The notes beneath the pieces are model-generated. The model was not told the origin of the DNA, searched no databases, and was given only the letters and a program-made list of their open reading frames with translations. A program made the position numbers and the translations under genes. DNA of 64,000 bases from Streptomyces sp. WMMC940 (lineage in GTDB: Bacteria; Actinomycetota; Actinomycetes; Streptomycetales; Streptomycetaceae). Position 1 is the stretch's first letter. Each line of letters starts with the position of its first letter. The DNA lies in contig NZ_JAPZBC010000001.1 in assembly GCF_027460265.1 (NCBI RefSeq), positions 4,816,001 through 4,880,000 of the forward strand, given 5' to 3'. This document shows, one piece after another, positions 1 through 7,867 of the stretch.

Positions 1-52
1 CTGACCGTGGCGTTCTGCACGGCGAGGACCGGCGGTGCGGAGACCCCGTGAT

Positions 53-64
53 TGGTCTGGACAT
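53..64. promoter_or_regulatory. DasR-responsive element (dre), site 1
   Basis: TGGTCTGGACAT matches 9 of 12 positions of the dre core TGGTCTAGACCA, which is bound by the GntR-family chitin/GlcNAc regulator DasR in Streptomyces. It lies upstream of the LPMO gene and forms a direct repeat with the site at 93. The match is seen in the sequence; binding is inferred. Confidence 0.6.
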
Positions 65-92
65 GTTCAAAGTTCGTCAATAATCTGAGACT

Positions 93-104
93 TGGTCTAG
101 ACCG
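93..104. promoter_or_regulatory. DasR-responsive element (dre), site 2
   Basis: TGGTCTAGACCG matches 11 of 12 positions of the dre core. It lies 40 bp (about four helical turns) after site 1 and 77 bp before the chosen LPMO start. Direct repeats of this kind are typical of Streptomyces chitinase promoters, so DasR control and induction by chito-oligosaccharides are likely. Confidence 0.75.
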
Positions 105-180
105 GAATCCGCACGACCGCACAAGCGCAGCTGCACGGCACGGCTCACAGAACTCCCCCACGTTCTCCAGGAGCGACAGC

Positions 181-768
181 ATGCGAAAGCGAATAGGCGC
201 GGCCGTCGTCGGGCTCGCGGTGGCGGGGACGACCCTGCTCGCCACCGGGAGCGCCGGCAGCCACGGTTACACCGACTCTCCGATCAGTCGTCAGAAGCTC
301 TGTGCCAACGGCACCGTGGGCAACTGCGGCGAGATCCAGTGGGAGCCCCAGAGCGTCGAGGGGCCCAAGGGCTTCCCCGGCGCGGGTCCGGCGGACGGGA
401 AGATCTGCGCCGGTGGCAACAGCCGCTTCGCGCAGCTCGACGACCCGCGCGGCGGTGCCTGGCCCACCACCCGGGTCTCGTCGGGGCAGAGCCACACCTT
501 CCGGTGGCAGTTCACCGCCATGCACGCCACGACCGACTTCAAGTACTACATCACCAGGAACGGCTGGAACCCCGGCCGGCCGCTCACCAGGGCCGCGCTC
601 GATCCGCAGCCCTTCCTGACCATCCCGTACAACGGCCAGCGCCCCCCGGGGACGCTCAGTCACTCGGGCACGCTGCCGTCGAAGTCGGGCCGTCATCTGA
701 TCCTGGCGGTGTGGACCATCGCCGACACCTCGAACGCGTTCTACGCCTGCTCGGACGTTCAATTCTGA
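181..768 (+). CDS. Chitin-active lytic polysaccharide monooxygenase (AA10)
   Basis: Secreted copper enzyme that oxidatively cleaves crystalline chitin. The 195-aa protein has a signal peptide of about 27 residues (MRKR, then a hydrophobic stretch). Cleavage after Ser27 exposes His28 (HGYTDSPISR), the N-terminal half of the copper histidine brace. His115 (in FTAMHATTDF) is the second ligand, and the NAFYACSDVQF tail carries the axial aromatic residue typical of AA10. There is no extra carbohydrate-binding module, so this is a minimal single-domain form. An ATG at 181 after CAGGAG is preferred to the upstream in-frame start at 52, because that start would bury the signal peptide and overlap the dre sites. 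Confidence 0.92.
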   Translation: MRKRIGAAVVGLAVAGTTLLATGSAGSHGYTDSPISRQKLCANGTVGNCGEIQWEPQSVEGPKGFPGAGPADGKICAGGNSRFAQLDDPRGGAWPTTRVSSGQSHTFRWQFTAMHATTDFKYYITRNGWNPGRPLTRAALDPQPFLTIPYNGQRPPGTLSHSGTLPSKSGRHLILAVWTIADTSNAFYACSDVQF

Positions 769-779
769 CGCAACGTCAG
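765..779 (+). terminator. Short hairpin overlapping the LPMO stop codon
   Basis: CTGACG and CGTCAG form a perfect 6-bp stem around CAA, covering the TGA stop of the LPMO gene and ending just before the next start. It is weak; it may attenuate read-through into the ligase gene. Confidence 0.3.
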
Positions 780-784
780 CTACC

Positions 785-2479
785 GTGCGCGCCATGGGCG
801 TCACGGGGAGTGGTACGACCGTCGCGGAGCTGGTACGGCGCCAGTGGGGCGATCACCGGGTGGGGCTGGTCCACGAGGACCTCGTGCTCAGCCACCACCA
901 GGTCGCCTCCGGTGCCGCCGCACGGGCCGCACTGCTCACGGAGTTGCTGCCCCGGGGAGCAGAGCCGCACCTCGGGGTCCTGCTCGACAACACGCACGAG
1001 TTCCCGCTCTGGATCGGCGCGGCAGCCCTCACCGGGGCCGCCGTCGCCGGCATCAACCCGACCCGCCGGGGCGCGGAGCTGGCCCGCGACATCCTGCACA
1101 CCGACTGCCGGGTGCTGGTCACCGAGCGCGCGTACCTTCCCCTGCTCGACGGTCTCGAACTGCCGGGCGTGCGCGTGCTGGTGACCGACGACGCCGCGTA
1201 CGCCGCGCTCCTCGCCCCCTGCGAGGATGCCGGTCCCGCCGACATCGACCCCCTGCCGGGGCGCACCGTGCGGCCCGGCAGCCGGCTGCTGCTGTACTTC
1301 ACCTCCGGCTCGACGGGCGCGCCCAAGGCCGCGATCTGCAGTCAGGGTCGGCTCGCCGCCGCCGGGGCCTCCCTCGTCTCGCGCTTCGGGGTGCGCCGGG
1401 ACGACGTCCACTACGTCTGCATGCCGATGTTCCACGGCAACGCGGTGATCGCCGCCTGGGCGCCCGCACTGGTGGCCGGTGCGACGGTGGCTCTGCGGCG
1501 CCGCTTCTCCGCGTCGTGCTTCCTCTCCGACGTACGGTCCTACGGAGCCACGTACTTCACCTATGTGGGCCGGGCCGTGCAGTACCTGCTCGCCACTCCC
1601 GAGCGCGAGGACGACCGCGACCACTCGCTCCGGCTCGGCTTCGGCACCGAGGCGGGGGCCGTCGACGCGGAGCGCTTCGAGGCGCGGTTCGGCGTTCGGC
1701 TCGTCGAGGGCTACGGCTCCTCCGAGGGCGGCGCCGCCGTCCAGCGCACCTCCGGCACTCCGCGCGGCGCGATCGGCCGGGCCGCGCGCGGGGACGACCT
1801 CGCCGTGGTCGACCCGTGCAGCGGCGAGGAGCGCGAGCCGGCCCGCTTCTCCCCGGGGGGCGTGCTGCTGAACGGCGACCGGGCGATAGGCGAACTGGTC
1901 AACCGCGGCCGCAGCCCCTTCGAGGGCTACTGGCGCAACGCCGAGGCGGAGGCGGAACGGCTGCGGGGAGGCTGGTACTGGAGCGGCGACCTCTTCTACC
2001 GCGACGCCGAGGGCTTCCTGTACTTCGCCGGCCGCGGTGAGGACCGTCTGCGCGTCGACAGCGAGAACCTCGCCGCCGCGCTCATCGAGAGCATCCTCGC
2101 CCGCTGGGAACCCGCCGTGGGCGTCGCGGTGTACGCCGTCCCCGATCCGGTCGCCGGCGACCAGGTGATGTGCGCCCTGGCCCTCCGCGACGGGGGGTCC
2201 TTCGACCCCGCGGCGTTCACCGGCTTCCTCGCCGCCCAGCCCGACCTGGGGACGAAGATGCCGCCCCGCTTCGTCCGCGTCGTCCCGCGCCTCCCGGTCA
2301 CCGCCACCAACAAGATCCACCGTGTCGCCCTGCGCCGGGAGGGGTTCCTCCGGGGCCCGGACCCCGTCTGGTGGCGGGAGCCCGGCACGGACGGCTACCG
2401 CCCGCTGACGGCGGCCGACGCCGCCCGGCTGTGCCGCGCCTACGAACGTCAGGGTCGGACCGGGCTCTTGGGCCGGTGA
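785..2479 (+). CDS. AMP-dependent acyl-CoA synthetase / ligase
   Basis: Adenylate-forming enzyme activating a carboxylic acid to acyl-AMP and then probably acyl-CoA. The 564-aa product has the P-loop motif YFTSGSTGAPK (about residues 171-181), the GYGSSEGG substrate/AMP motif, the YWSGDLFYRD motif and a C-terminal TATNKIHR segment holding the usual catalytic lysine. The start is GTG at 785 or an in-frame ATG at 794. It follows the LPMO gene by 16 bp, but no functional link to chitin is evident. It resembles long- or medium-chain fatty-acid and carnitine-CoA ligases; the substrate cannot be told from sequence. Confidence 0.85.
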   Translation: MRAMGVTGSGTTVAELVRRQWGDHRVGLVHEDLVLSHHQVASGAAARAALLTELLPRGAEPHLGVLLDNTHEFPLWIGAAALTGAAVAGINPTRRGAELARDILHTDCRVLVTERAYLPLLDGLELPGVRVLVTDDAAYAALLAPCEDAGPADIDPLPGRTVRPGSRLLLYFTSGSTGAPKAAICSQGRLAAAGASLVSRFGVRRDDVHYVCMPMFHGNAVIAAWAPALVAGATVALRRRFSASCFLSDVRSYGATYFTYVGRAVQYLLATPEREDDRDHSLRLGFGTEAGAVDAERFEARFGVRLVEGYGSSEGGAAVQRTSGTPRGAIGRAARGDDLAVVDPCSGEEREPARFSPGGVLLNGDRAIGELVNRGRSPFEGYWRNAEAEAERLRGGWYWSGDLFYRDAEGFLYFAGRGEDRLRVDSENLAAALIESILARWEPAVGVAVYAVPDPVAGDQVMCALALRDGGSFDPAAFTGFLAAQPDLGTKMPPRFVRVVPRLPVTATNKIHRVALRREGFLRGPDPVWWREPGTDGYRPLTAADAARLCRAYERQGRTGLLGR

Positions 2480-3070
2480 GCCAGGCCCCCGTTCCGGCGG
2501 ACGGGGTTTCCCCGGTGCGACAGTGGCGGGGCGGGGGCCTCGGGTCCGCGGCCGGCCGACGGGCGTGCGGTGGTCCTGCGGTGGGTCCGGTCGCGCCGGG
2601 CGCGCACCGGGTGGCGGACGGGCTCCGCTCCGGGCCGGCGAGACCCCGGTCCGGGTGCGGAGACCTCGCTCGGGGCGACGGAATCCGGTCCCGGTCCCGG
2701 CCCCGCCCGCTGGGCGCTGCGCGACGCACAGAGGCGGCGCGGGAGGGTCGCCACGCCGTCCCGTCCCGCCGGCCTACAGCCCGCCGCCGTGCTTCCGCCG
2801 CAGTCCCGCCTCCGTGAGCCGCCGGACCAGTTCCTTCGGCCCGATCGCGACGGCGCCGGCGCGCACGGCGGGTGAACGTGATGGATGTCACCCCCGAAGC
2901 GTGCCGTTCCTGCCTGCGAGGACCGGGAGGGGGCGTATGTCCGTGGCCGGAACGGTGGAGCGGATCCGGGCGCGGGTCGTCCGGCCGGGTCGTCCCCCGG
3001 TGGCCGTGCGATTGCGCCGCGACGGCTGCCTCCGGCTCCTGCGGGGAGGCACCGGGGCTCCGGGAAACCA
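2480..3070. other. Gene-poor GC-rich stretch
   Basis: About 590 bp between the ligase stop and the tRNA-Lys terminator. Open frames exist on both strands, but they are Arg/Pro/Gly-rich with no recognisable domain or credible ribosome site. I see no supported gene here. Confidence 0.5.
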
Positions 3071-3102
3071 CGAGGGGCCCTCGCAGTTGCGAGGGCCCCT
3101 CG
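3071..3102 (-). terminator. Terminator downstream of tRNA-Lys copy 1
   Basis: Perfect 15-bp inverted repeat (3071-3085 with 3088-3102) with a 2-nt centre, just beyond the 3' end of the minus-strand tRNA gene. Confidence 0.75.
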
Positions 3103-3110
3103 TGAGGTTG

Positions 3111-3184
3111 TGCGCCGCCAGGGACTCGAACCCCGGACCCGCTGATTAAGAGTCAGCTGCTCTAACCAACTGAGCTAGCGGCGC
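3111..3184 (-). tRNA. tRNA-Lys (CTT), copy 1
   Basis: The reverse complement folds as a complete 74-nt cloverleaf: acceptor arms GCGCCGC/GCGGCGC, a D-arm with TAGCTCAGTTGG, anticodon loop CTCTTAA (anticodon CTT, Lys AAG), a T-arm with GGTTCGAGTCC and discriminator A. CCA is not encoded. The sequence is identical to the copy at 16864-16937. Confidence 0.97.
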
Positions 3185-3328
3185 GGGCTGCCGTTCTCGC
3201 CGCTCTCGGCGGCTGACGACAGAAGTAATACTACCCGGTCCGCAGGGGTGCTCCCGACCACCGGGCGCGGGCCGCCGGGTGCCGGCGTCACGGTCGCGGG
3301 GCCTCGGGGGTTTCGCGGACCCGGCCGG

Positions 3329-4087
3329 TCACAGGGCCAGTGACAGCACCACCGGAGCCGCCCGACGGTTCAGGGTGTCGGCCGCGGCGCGAAGTCGGTG
3401 GGCGTGCTCGATCGGGAGCGAGAGCGCCAGGCAGCCGACGGAGGAGCCGGCCGTCAGCGGCACCGCCGCGCAGACCGTGCCCACCGCGTACTCCTGGAGG
3501 TCCAGCACCGGGACCGTGGGCGGCTGGGCGTCCAGCTTGGAGAAGAGGATCTTCTCGTTGGTGATCGTCCGGGAGGTGAGCCGGGCGATCTTGTGCCGTG
3601 CGAGATGGTCGCGGCGGCCGTTCTGGTCGAGCTGGGTCAGCAGGCACTTGCCGACCGCGCTGGCGTGTGCCGCCGAGCGGAAGTCGACCCACTCGTTGAC
3701 CTTGGGGGTGCCGGGGCCGTCGGCGAACTGGGTGATCTTGACCTCGCCGTCGATGTACCGGCTGATGTAGACCGCCGCGCCGACCGAGTCGCGCAGTTCG
3801 CTCAGCGTCTCCTGGAGCTTGCGCTCCAGGGCTTCCCGCCGGGTGACGCCGGAACCCAGCAGGACCAGGGAGTCGCCGATCACATACGCCCCGTCCGCGA
3901 CCTGCTCCACGTAGCCCTCGCGGCGGAGCATCAGCAGCAGGGAGGTGAGGTGGCCGGTCGGCAGTCCGGTCTCGCGCGCGATCTGGACATCGGTCACACC
4001 GCCACTGTGCCTGGAGACCGTCTCCAGGACACGCAGTGCGTACTGCACCGAGTGGAACGGCGCGGTCGGCTCGGGCTTCAGCGCCAC
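3329..4087 (-). CDS. IclR-family transcriptional regulator
   Basis: DNA-binding regulator of 252 aa. An N-terminal winged helix-turn-helix (about residues 12-70, with VTDVQIARETGLPTGHLTSL as the recognition region) is followed by an IclR effector-binding domain (about 85-250, with HASAVGKCLL and the C-terminal GCLALSLP strand). It lies directly downstream of the EhuBCDA-like transporter operon on the same strand and probably controls the catabolic island from 4.2 to 11.9 kb. An almost perfect 22-bp palindrome at 4209-4230 lies upstream and could be its operator. The effector is unknown. Confidence 0.88.
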   Translation of the reverse strand: MALKPEPTAPFHSVQYALRVLETVSRHSGGVTDVQIARETGLPTGHLTSLLLMLRREGYVEQVADGAYVIGDSLVLLGSGVTRREALERKLQETLSELRDSVGAAVYISRYIDGEVKITQFADGPGTPKVNEWVDFRSAAHASAVGKCLLTQLDQNGRRDHLARHKIARLTSRTITNEKILFSKLDAQPPTVPVLDLQEYAVGTVCAAVPLTAGSSVGCLALSLPIEHAHRLRAAADTLNRRAAPVVLSLAL

Positions 4088-4179
4088 GGTTTCCCCCTAC
4101 CAGGTTGTGACCGCAAGCTTCCGTACCACGATAGCGGCCAAGAACCGTTTAGTGGGCGGCTGTTGGCGAGAAATGTAGG

Positions 4180-4206
4180 GCGCCCCAGGCTCATATCCTG
4201 GGGCGC
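4180..4206 (-). terminator. Terminator of the EhuBCDA-like operon
   Basis: GCGCCCCAGG and CCTGGGGCGC form a perfect 10-bp stem with a 7-nt loop, 49 bp beyond the stop of the ATPase gene and before the IclR gene. Confidence 0.7.
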
Positions 4207-4208
4207 AC

Positions 4209-4230
4209 GACTTTGGCATATGCCAGAGTC
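4209..4230. promoter_or_regulatory. 22-bp palindrome, candidate IclR operator
   Basis: The centre is GGCATATGCC and the flanks pair with a single mismatch over 22 bp. It lies about 120 bp upstream of the IclR start and after the terminator hairpin. No U-run follows, which favours a protein-binding site. Assignment to the adjacent IclR protein is inference from position. Confidence 0.4.
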
Positions 4231-4254
4231 ACGAGTGGTGCATGGAGGGAGAGG

Positions 4255-5022
4255 TCAGAGCACCGCCCCGAGAAACTCACGAGTACGGTCCTGCTCGGGT
4301 TCCGAGAAGATTTTCTCCGGGGATCCGGACTCGATCACCTTCCCGGCGTCGAACATCAGGACCTCGTCGGAGATGTCCCGGGCGAAGTTCATCTCATGGG
4401 TGACGCAGAGCATCGTGATGTCGGTGGTGCGGGCGATGTCCCTGAGGACGTCGAGCACTCCCGCGACCAGCTCCGGGTCGAGCGCCGAGGTCACCTCGTC
4501 CAGCAGCAGCACCTGCGGCCGCATCGCGAGCGCCCGGGCGATGGCCACCCGCTGCTGCTGGCCGCCCGACAGCTGGGAGGGCCGCGCGTCGACGCGGTCG
4601 GCGAGGCCGACCAGGTCCAGCAGCTCGCGGGCGCGTTCCTCGGCCTCGTCCTTGGAGAGCCCGAGCACCCGCACCGGGGCCTCGGTGATGTTCCGCAGCA
4701 CGGTCATGTTGGGGAAGAGGTTGAACTGCTGGAAGACCATGCCGATCTTCTTGCGGACCTCTCTGCGTTCCTTCTCGCCGGCCGGGAACAGCCGGCCGCC
4801 GTTGACGTCGATCGTGCCCGAGTCGGGACGCGCCAGTGTCATCAGCAGCCGCAGGATGGTGGTCTTCCCGGACCCGGAGGGCCCGATCAGCGTGACGTGC
4901 TTGCCGGGGCGGACCGAGAAGCACAGGTCGTCCAGGACGGTGTTGTCCCCGAAGCGCTTGGTGACGTTCGTGAAACGGATGAGCTCGTCGTTCTGCTTGG
5001 TGAGGTCGGTGTCAGCGGGCAA
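4255..5022 (-). CDS. ehuA: ABC transporter ATP-binding protein, polar amino acid / ectoine type
   Basis: Cytoplasmic ATPase of a polar amino-acid uptake (PAAT) importer, 255 aa. Walker A is GPSGSGKT (about residue 48), followed by the Q-loop in MVFQQFNLF, signature LSGGQQQR, Walker B VLLLDEVTSALD and switch His in CVTHEM. It is the last gene of a minus-strand operon (substrate-binding protein, two permeases, ATPase), and its start overlaps the preceding permease by 11 bp. The family is that of EhuA, the ectoine/hydroxyectoine importer of Sinorhizobium; the true ligand here is uncertain because ectoine catabolic genes are absent. Confidence 0.88.
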   Translation of the reverse strand: MPADTDLTKQNDELIRFTNVTKRFGDNTVLDDLCFSVRPGKHVTLIGPSGSGKTTILRLLMTLARPDSGTIDVNGGRLFPAGEKERREVRKKIGMVFQQFNLFPNMTVLRNITEAPVRVLGLSKDEAEERARELLDLVGLADRVDARPSQLSGGQQQRVAIARALAMRPQVLLLDEVTSALDPELVAGVLDVLRDIARTTDITMLCVTHEMNFARDISDEVLMFDAGKVIESGSPEKIFSEPEQDRTREFLGAVL

Positions 5023-5662
5023 GGCGGCGCTCCAGGGTCCGTACGAGCAGGGATGCCGGGTAGGCGATGAGGATGAAGGCGATGCCGACGACCGTCAGCG
5101 GCTCCGTGTACTGGAAGGTCGCCGCGCTCTCCAGCCGGGACTGCTGGAGCATCTCCAGCACGCTGATCCCGGCGAGGAGCGGAGTGTCCTTGAGCATCGC
5201 GATGACGTAGTTGCCGAGGGCGGGCGCGATCCGGCGGACCGCCTGCGGCAGGATCACGGCGGACCAGGTCCGGTGGGCCGGCAGGCTCAGGGCCGTCGCC
5301 GCCTCCCACTGTCCGGCCGGTACGGCGTCGATGCCGGCCCGGTAGACCTGCGCGGTGTACGTCGAGTAGTGCAGGCCGATCGCGATCGTGCCCGTGGTGA
5401 GCGCGGAGAACTGCACCCCCCACTCCGGCAGCACGAAGAACAGGAAGAACAGCTGCACCAGTAGCGGGGTGTTGCGGATGAACTCGGTGACCATCCCCAC
5501 CGGCCAGCGCACGATGCGCGAGCCGGAGCGCAGTCCCAGCGCCCAGACCAGGCCGAGCGTGAAGGACAGCAGCGAGCCCAGCACCAGGATCTGCAGCGTG
5601 ACGAGCACGCCCTCCCAGAAACGCGGCATGAAGTCCGCGACCGCGGACCAGTCCCAGGTCAC
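5012..5662 (-). CDS. ehuD: ABC transporter permease, EhuD-like
   Basis: Integral membrane permease (216 aa) of the His/Glu/ectoine type, with about five transmembrane helices and the EAA loop EAATALSLPAHRTWSAVILPQA. The GTG start at 5662 (VTWDWSAVADF) is chosen because it overlaps the stop of the upstream permease by 4 bp (GTGA); a longer open frame reaching 6085 is a shadow of that gene. It pairs with the second permease to form the membrane channel. Confidence 0.85.
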   Translation of the reverse strand: MTWDWSAVADFMPRFWEGVLVTLQILVLGSLLSFTLGLVWALGLRSGSRIVRWPVGMVTEFIRNTPLLVQLFFLFFVLPEWGVQFSALTTGTIAIGLHYSTYTAQVYRAGIDAVPAGQWEAATALSLPAHRTWSAVILPQAVRRIAPALGNYVIAMLKDTPLLAGISVLEMLQQSRLESAATFQYTEPLTVVGIAFILIAYPASLLVRTLERRLAR

Positions 5663-6318
5663 TTGACCACCACCCCCAGGTTCGCCTTGGTCTTCCGTTC
5701 CAGGGCCTTCATCGAGCGGGTGATGAGGAACGCGAGCACGAAGTAGATCAGCAGCGTGACCGTGTAGATCTGCGCGCTCTCCTGGGTCGCCAGCCGCACC
5801 AGGTAGGCCGCGAACGACACGTCGCCCACACCCAGCAGTGAGACCAGTGCCGTGCCCTTCAGCAGCTCGACCGCCAGGTTGCAGAAGGACGGGATCATCT
5901 CGGGCACGGCCTGCGGCAGCAGGATCAGCCGCATCCGCTGCCAGGGCGTGAAGCTCAGCGCGACGCCGGCCTCCCGCTGGGCCGGCGTGACGGCGTTCAG
6001 CGCGCCGCGCACGATCTCCGCGCCGTACGCGCCGTAGGACAGGCCGAGGGCGAGCACGGCCGCCCACATGGGCACCAACTGCCACCCCAGCAGCGGCGGG
6101 AGGACGAAGAACAGCCAGAACATCAGGACCAGTGCCGAGGTCCCGCGGAACACCTCGGTGTAGAAGGCCGCGACGAAGCGGACCGCCTTGGAGCGATGAG
6201 TTCTGGCCATACCGACACCGAACGCGACGGCGGTGGCCAGCGCGGCGCTGTAGAGGGTGAGCTGGACGGTGATCCAGATCCCCGGAAGCACCCAGTTCTG
6301 CCAGAGTCCGGAGGTCAT
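5659..6318 (-). CDS. ehuC: ABC transporter permease, EhuC-like
   Basis: Second membrane permease (219 aa) of the importer. It has about five hydrophobic helices and the EAA-type loop REAGVALSFTPWQRMRLILLPQA. The ATG start at 6318 overlaps the stop of the binding-protein gene (ATGA), so translation is probably coupled. The apparent 480-aa frame in this register continues backwards through the binding-protein gene and is not real. It is likely to heterodimerise with the 216-aa permease. Confidence 0.85.
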   Translation of the reverse strand: MTSGLWQNWVLPGIWITVQLTLYSAALATAVAFGVGMARTHRSKAVRFVAAFYTEVFRGTSALVLMFWLFFVLPPLLGWQLVPMWAAVLALGLSYGAYGAEIVRGALNAVTPAQREAGVALSFTPWQRMRLILLPQAVPEMIPSFCNLAVELLKGTALVSLLGVGDVSFAAYLVRLATQESAQIYTVTLLIYFVLAFLITRSMKALERKTKANLGVVVK

Positions 6319-7196
6319 CGGCACAGCTCCTTCGCCGTGAGCTCGGTCATCTCGGCCTTGGTGAAGCCGAACCGGCTCAGGATGCGGAAGAGTTCGCCGC
6401 TCTTCTTCATCTTGTGGATCTCGGCGTTGAAGGCGTCCCGAAGCTCGGTGTCGGTCGGCCGGAAGGCGAAACCCCCGCCGTCGATCTTCTTCTTGCCGTC
6501 GACGATCGCCGCGAACGGCTTCGTCGCCTCGGCCTTCCTGCTCTTGCGGACCACTTCGCGGGTCGTGAGCGCGGTCCCGGCGAAGACGTCGACGCGCCCG
6601 GACTCGACGGCGTTCAGTCCGGCCACCTGGTCCTGGAGGATGACGATGTCCTTCTCGGGGTACCCGGCCGCCACGGCGTAGCCGATCTCGGCGTATCCGG
6701 TGCCCGTTGCGAACTTCGCCTTGGTCCGCACGACATCCTCGTAATTGTGCAGGTTCTTCGGATTCCCCTTGCGCACGATGAAGGAGTCGAGCATCTGGTA
6801 TTCGGGATCGGAGAAGATGACCTGCGCGCAGCGTTCCTTGTTGATGTACATTCCGGCTGAAACGACATCGAACTGCTGTGAATTGAGGCCGGGGATGAGT
6901 GAGGCGAAGTCGGTCGCCACCGGCTGCACGTTCGCCACCCCGAGCCGCTTGAAGACCGCCTTCGCCAGTTCCGGGGCCTCCCCGGTGAACTCGCCCTGTT
7001 CGTCTATGTATCCGTACGGCACCTCGCCCGCGATGCCGAGCCGCACCGTGCCCTGGGATCTCAGTCTGGCCAGGCTGTTGCCGGAGGGGACCCGTGCGCA
7101 ACCCGTCGCACCGGCGACGCCGGCCGCACCGAGTGCGCCGGCGGTCCCCAGGAGCAGGCTGCGCCTGCGTATCGGATGTCTGGTGTCTGGAGCCAT
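6315..7196 (-). CDS. ehuB: ABC transporter substrate-binding protein, EhuB-like
   Basis: Extracytoplasmic ligand-binding protein (293 aa) of SBP family 3. The N-terminus has a twin-arginine-like IRRRSLLLG followed by a hydrophobic stretch and a weak lipobox ending at Cys33 (AGATGC), so lipid anchoring is possible but not certain. The core shows GTVRLGIAGEVPYGYIDE, GEFTGEAPELAKAVFKRLG and FDVVSAGMYINKERC, typical of EhuB. It is the first gene of the ehuBCDA-like operon. Its start lies only 42 bp from the divergent DUF3830 gene, so the two promoters must overlap. Confidence 0.85.
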   Translation of the reverse strand: MAPDTRHPIRRRSLLLGTAGALGAAGVAGATGCARVPSGNSLARLRSQGTVRLGIAGEVPYGYIDEQGEFTGEAPELAKAVFKRLGVANVQPVATDFASLIPGLNSQQFDVVSAGMYINKERCAQVIFSDPEYQMLDSFIVRKGNPKNLHNYEDVVRTKAKFATGTGYAEIGYAVAAGYPEKDIVILQDQVAGLNAVESGRVDVFAGTALTTREVVRKSRKAEATKPFAAIVDGKKKIDGGGFAFRPTDTELRDAFNAEIHKMKKSGELFRILSRFGFTKAEMTELTAKELCR

Positions 7197-7238
7197 GGCG
7201 GCGCGGCTACCCGGCCCCGGGCGGGGTATGCGTCAGCA

Positions 7239-7730
7239 ATGGCCGATCGATTCATCGAAGTCTCGCTCACCAAGCGCGGAGTGCACTGCACCGCGCGGCT
7301 CCTGGACGACCGGGCGCCGCTGACCTGCCAGGCCGTGTGGGACGCGCTGCCGCTCGGCGGCGACGTGTACCACGCGAAGTACGCACGCAACGAGATCTAC
7401 GCCCTGTTCCCCGCCTTCGCCGACCGGGAGCCACCGCTGGAGAACCCGACGGTGACCCCGATCCCGGGCGACCTCTGCTACTTCACCTTCAGCGGTACGG
7501 AACTGGGGACCGCCGCGTACGGCTACGACCGGGACCTGTCCCGGCCGGTGACCGTCGACCTCGCGCTCTTCTACGAACGCAACAACCTGCTGCTCAACGG
7601 CGACACCGGCTGGGTGCCGGGCATCGTGTGGGGCCAGGTGGTCGAGGGCCTCGACCGGATGGCCGACGCCTGCCAGGACCTGTGGCGCGCCGGGGCACTC
7701 GGCGAGACGCTGTCGTTCCGCCGCGCCTGA
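7239..7730 (+). CDS. DUF3830 family protein (cyclophilin-like fold)
   Basis: 163-aa cytoplasmic protein without signal peptide. Family features are the GDVYHAKYARNEIYALFPAF segment and the PGDLCYFTFSGTELG and VPGIVWGQVVEGLDRM motifs. DUF3830 proteins are small beta-rich, cyclophilin-like proteins often encoded beside amidase and Asp/Glu-racemase genes; no reaction is established to my knowledge. The ATG at 7239 is preferred to an upstream in-frame start at 7176 that would overlap the divergent binding-protein gene. It is transcribed away from the transporter and convergently with the amidase gene. Confidence 0.8.
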   Translation: MADRFIEVSLTKRGVHCTARLLDDRAPLTCQAVWDALPLGGDVYHAKYARNEIYALFPAFADREPPLENPTVTPIPGDLCYFTFSGTELGTAAYGYDRDLSRPVTVDLALFYERNNLLLNGDTGWVPGIVWGQVVEGLDRMADACQDLWRAGALGETLSFRRA

Positions 7731-7739
7731 CCGGGCCGG

Positions 7740-7763
7740 GCCCCGGCCCCGGAGGGCCGGGGC
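7740..7763. terminator. Bidirectional terminator between DUF3830 and amidase genes
   Basis: GCCCCGGC and GCCGGGGC form an 8-bp GC stem with an 8-nt loop, located between convergent genes, 10 bp after the DUF3830 stop. Confidence 0.55.
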
Positions 7764-7867
7764 GCCCGCTTCCCGGAGCCGCGCCGGGCGTCGCGACGGG
7801 GCGAACGCCGCCCGGCACGGCACCGGGGGCTTGCGGACCGAACGCCACCTCGACGGTCTGCAAACCC

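Noticed and set aside
776..2320. 514-aa minus-strand frame opposite the acyl-CoA ligase gene
   Set aside because: Low-complexity antisense shadow (Gly/Arg/Ala-rich) of a gene with clear adenylation motifs; common in high-GC DNA.
2523..3149. 208-aa plus-strand frame before tRNA-Lys
   Set aside because: Compositional noise with no domain; it runs through the terminator and into the tRNA gene.
3398..5464. 688-aa plus-strand frame across the IclR and ATPase genes
   Set aside because: Antisense to two well-defined genes, no domain and no ribosome site.
4255..7196. Firm assignment of the importer to ectoine uptake
   Set aside because: Sequence family fits, but the ectoine degradation genes are not in the island; the ehu names are kept only as family labels.
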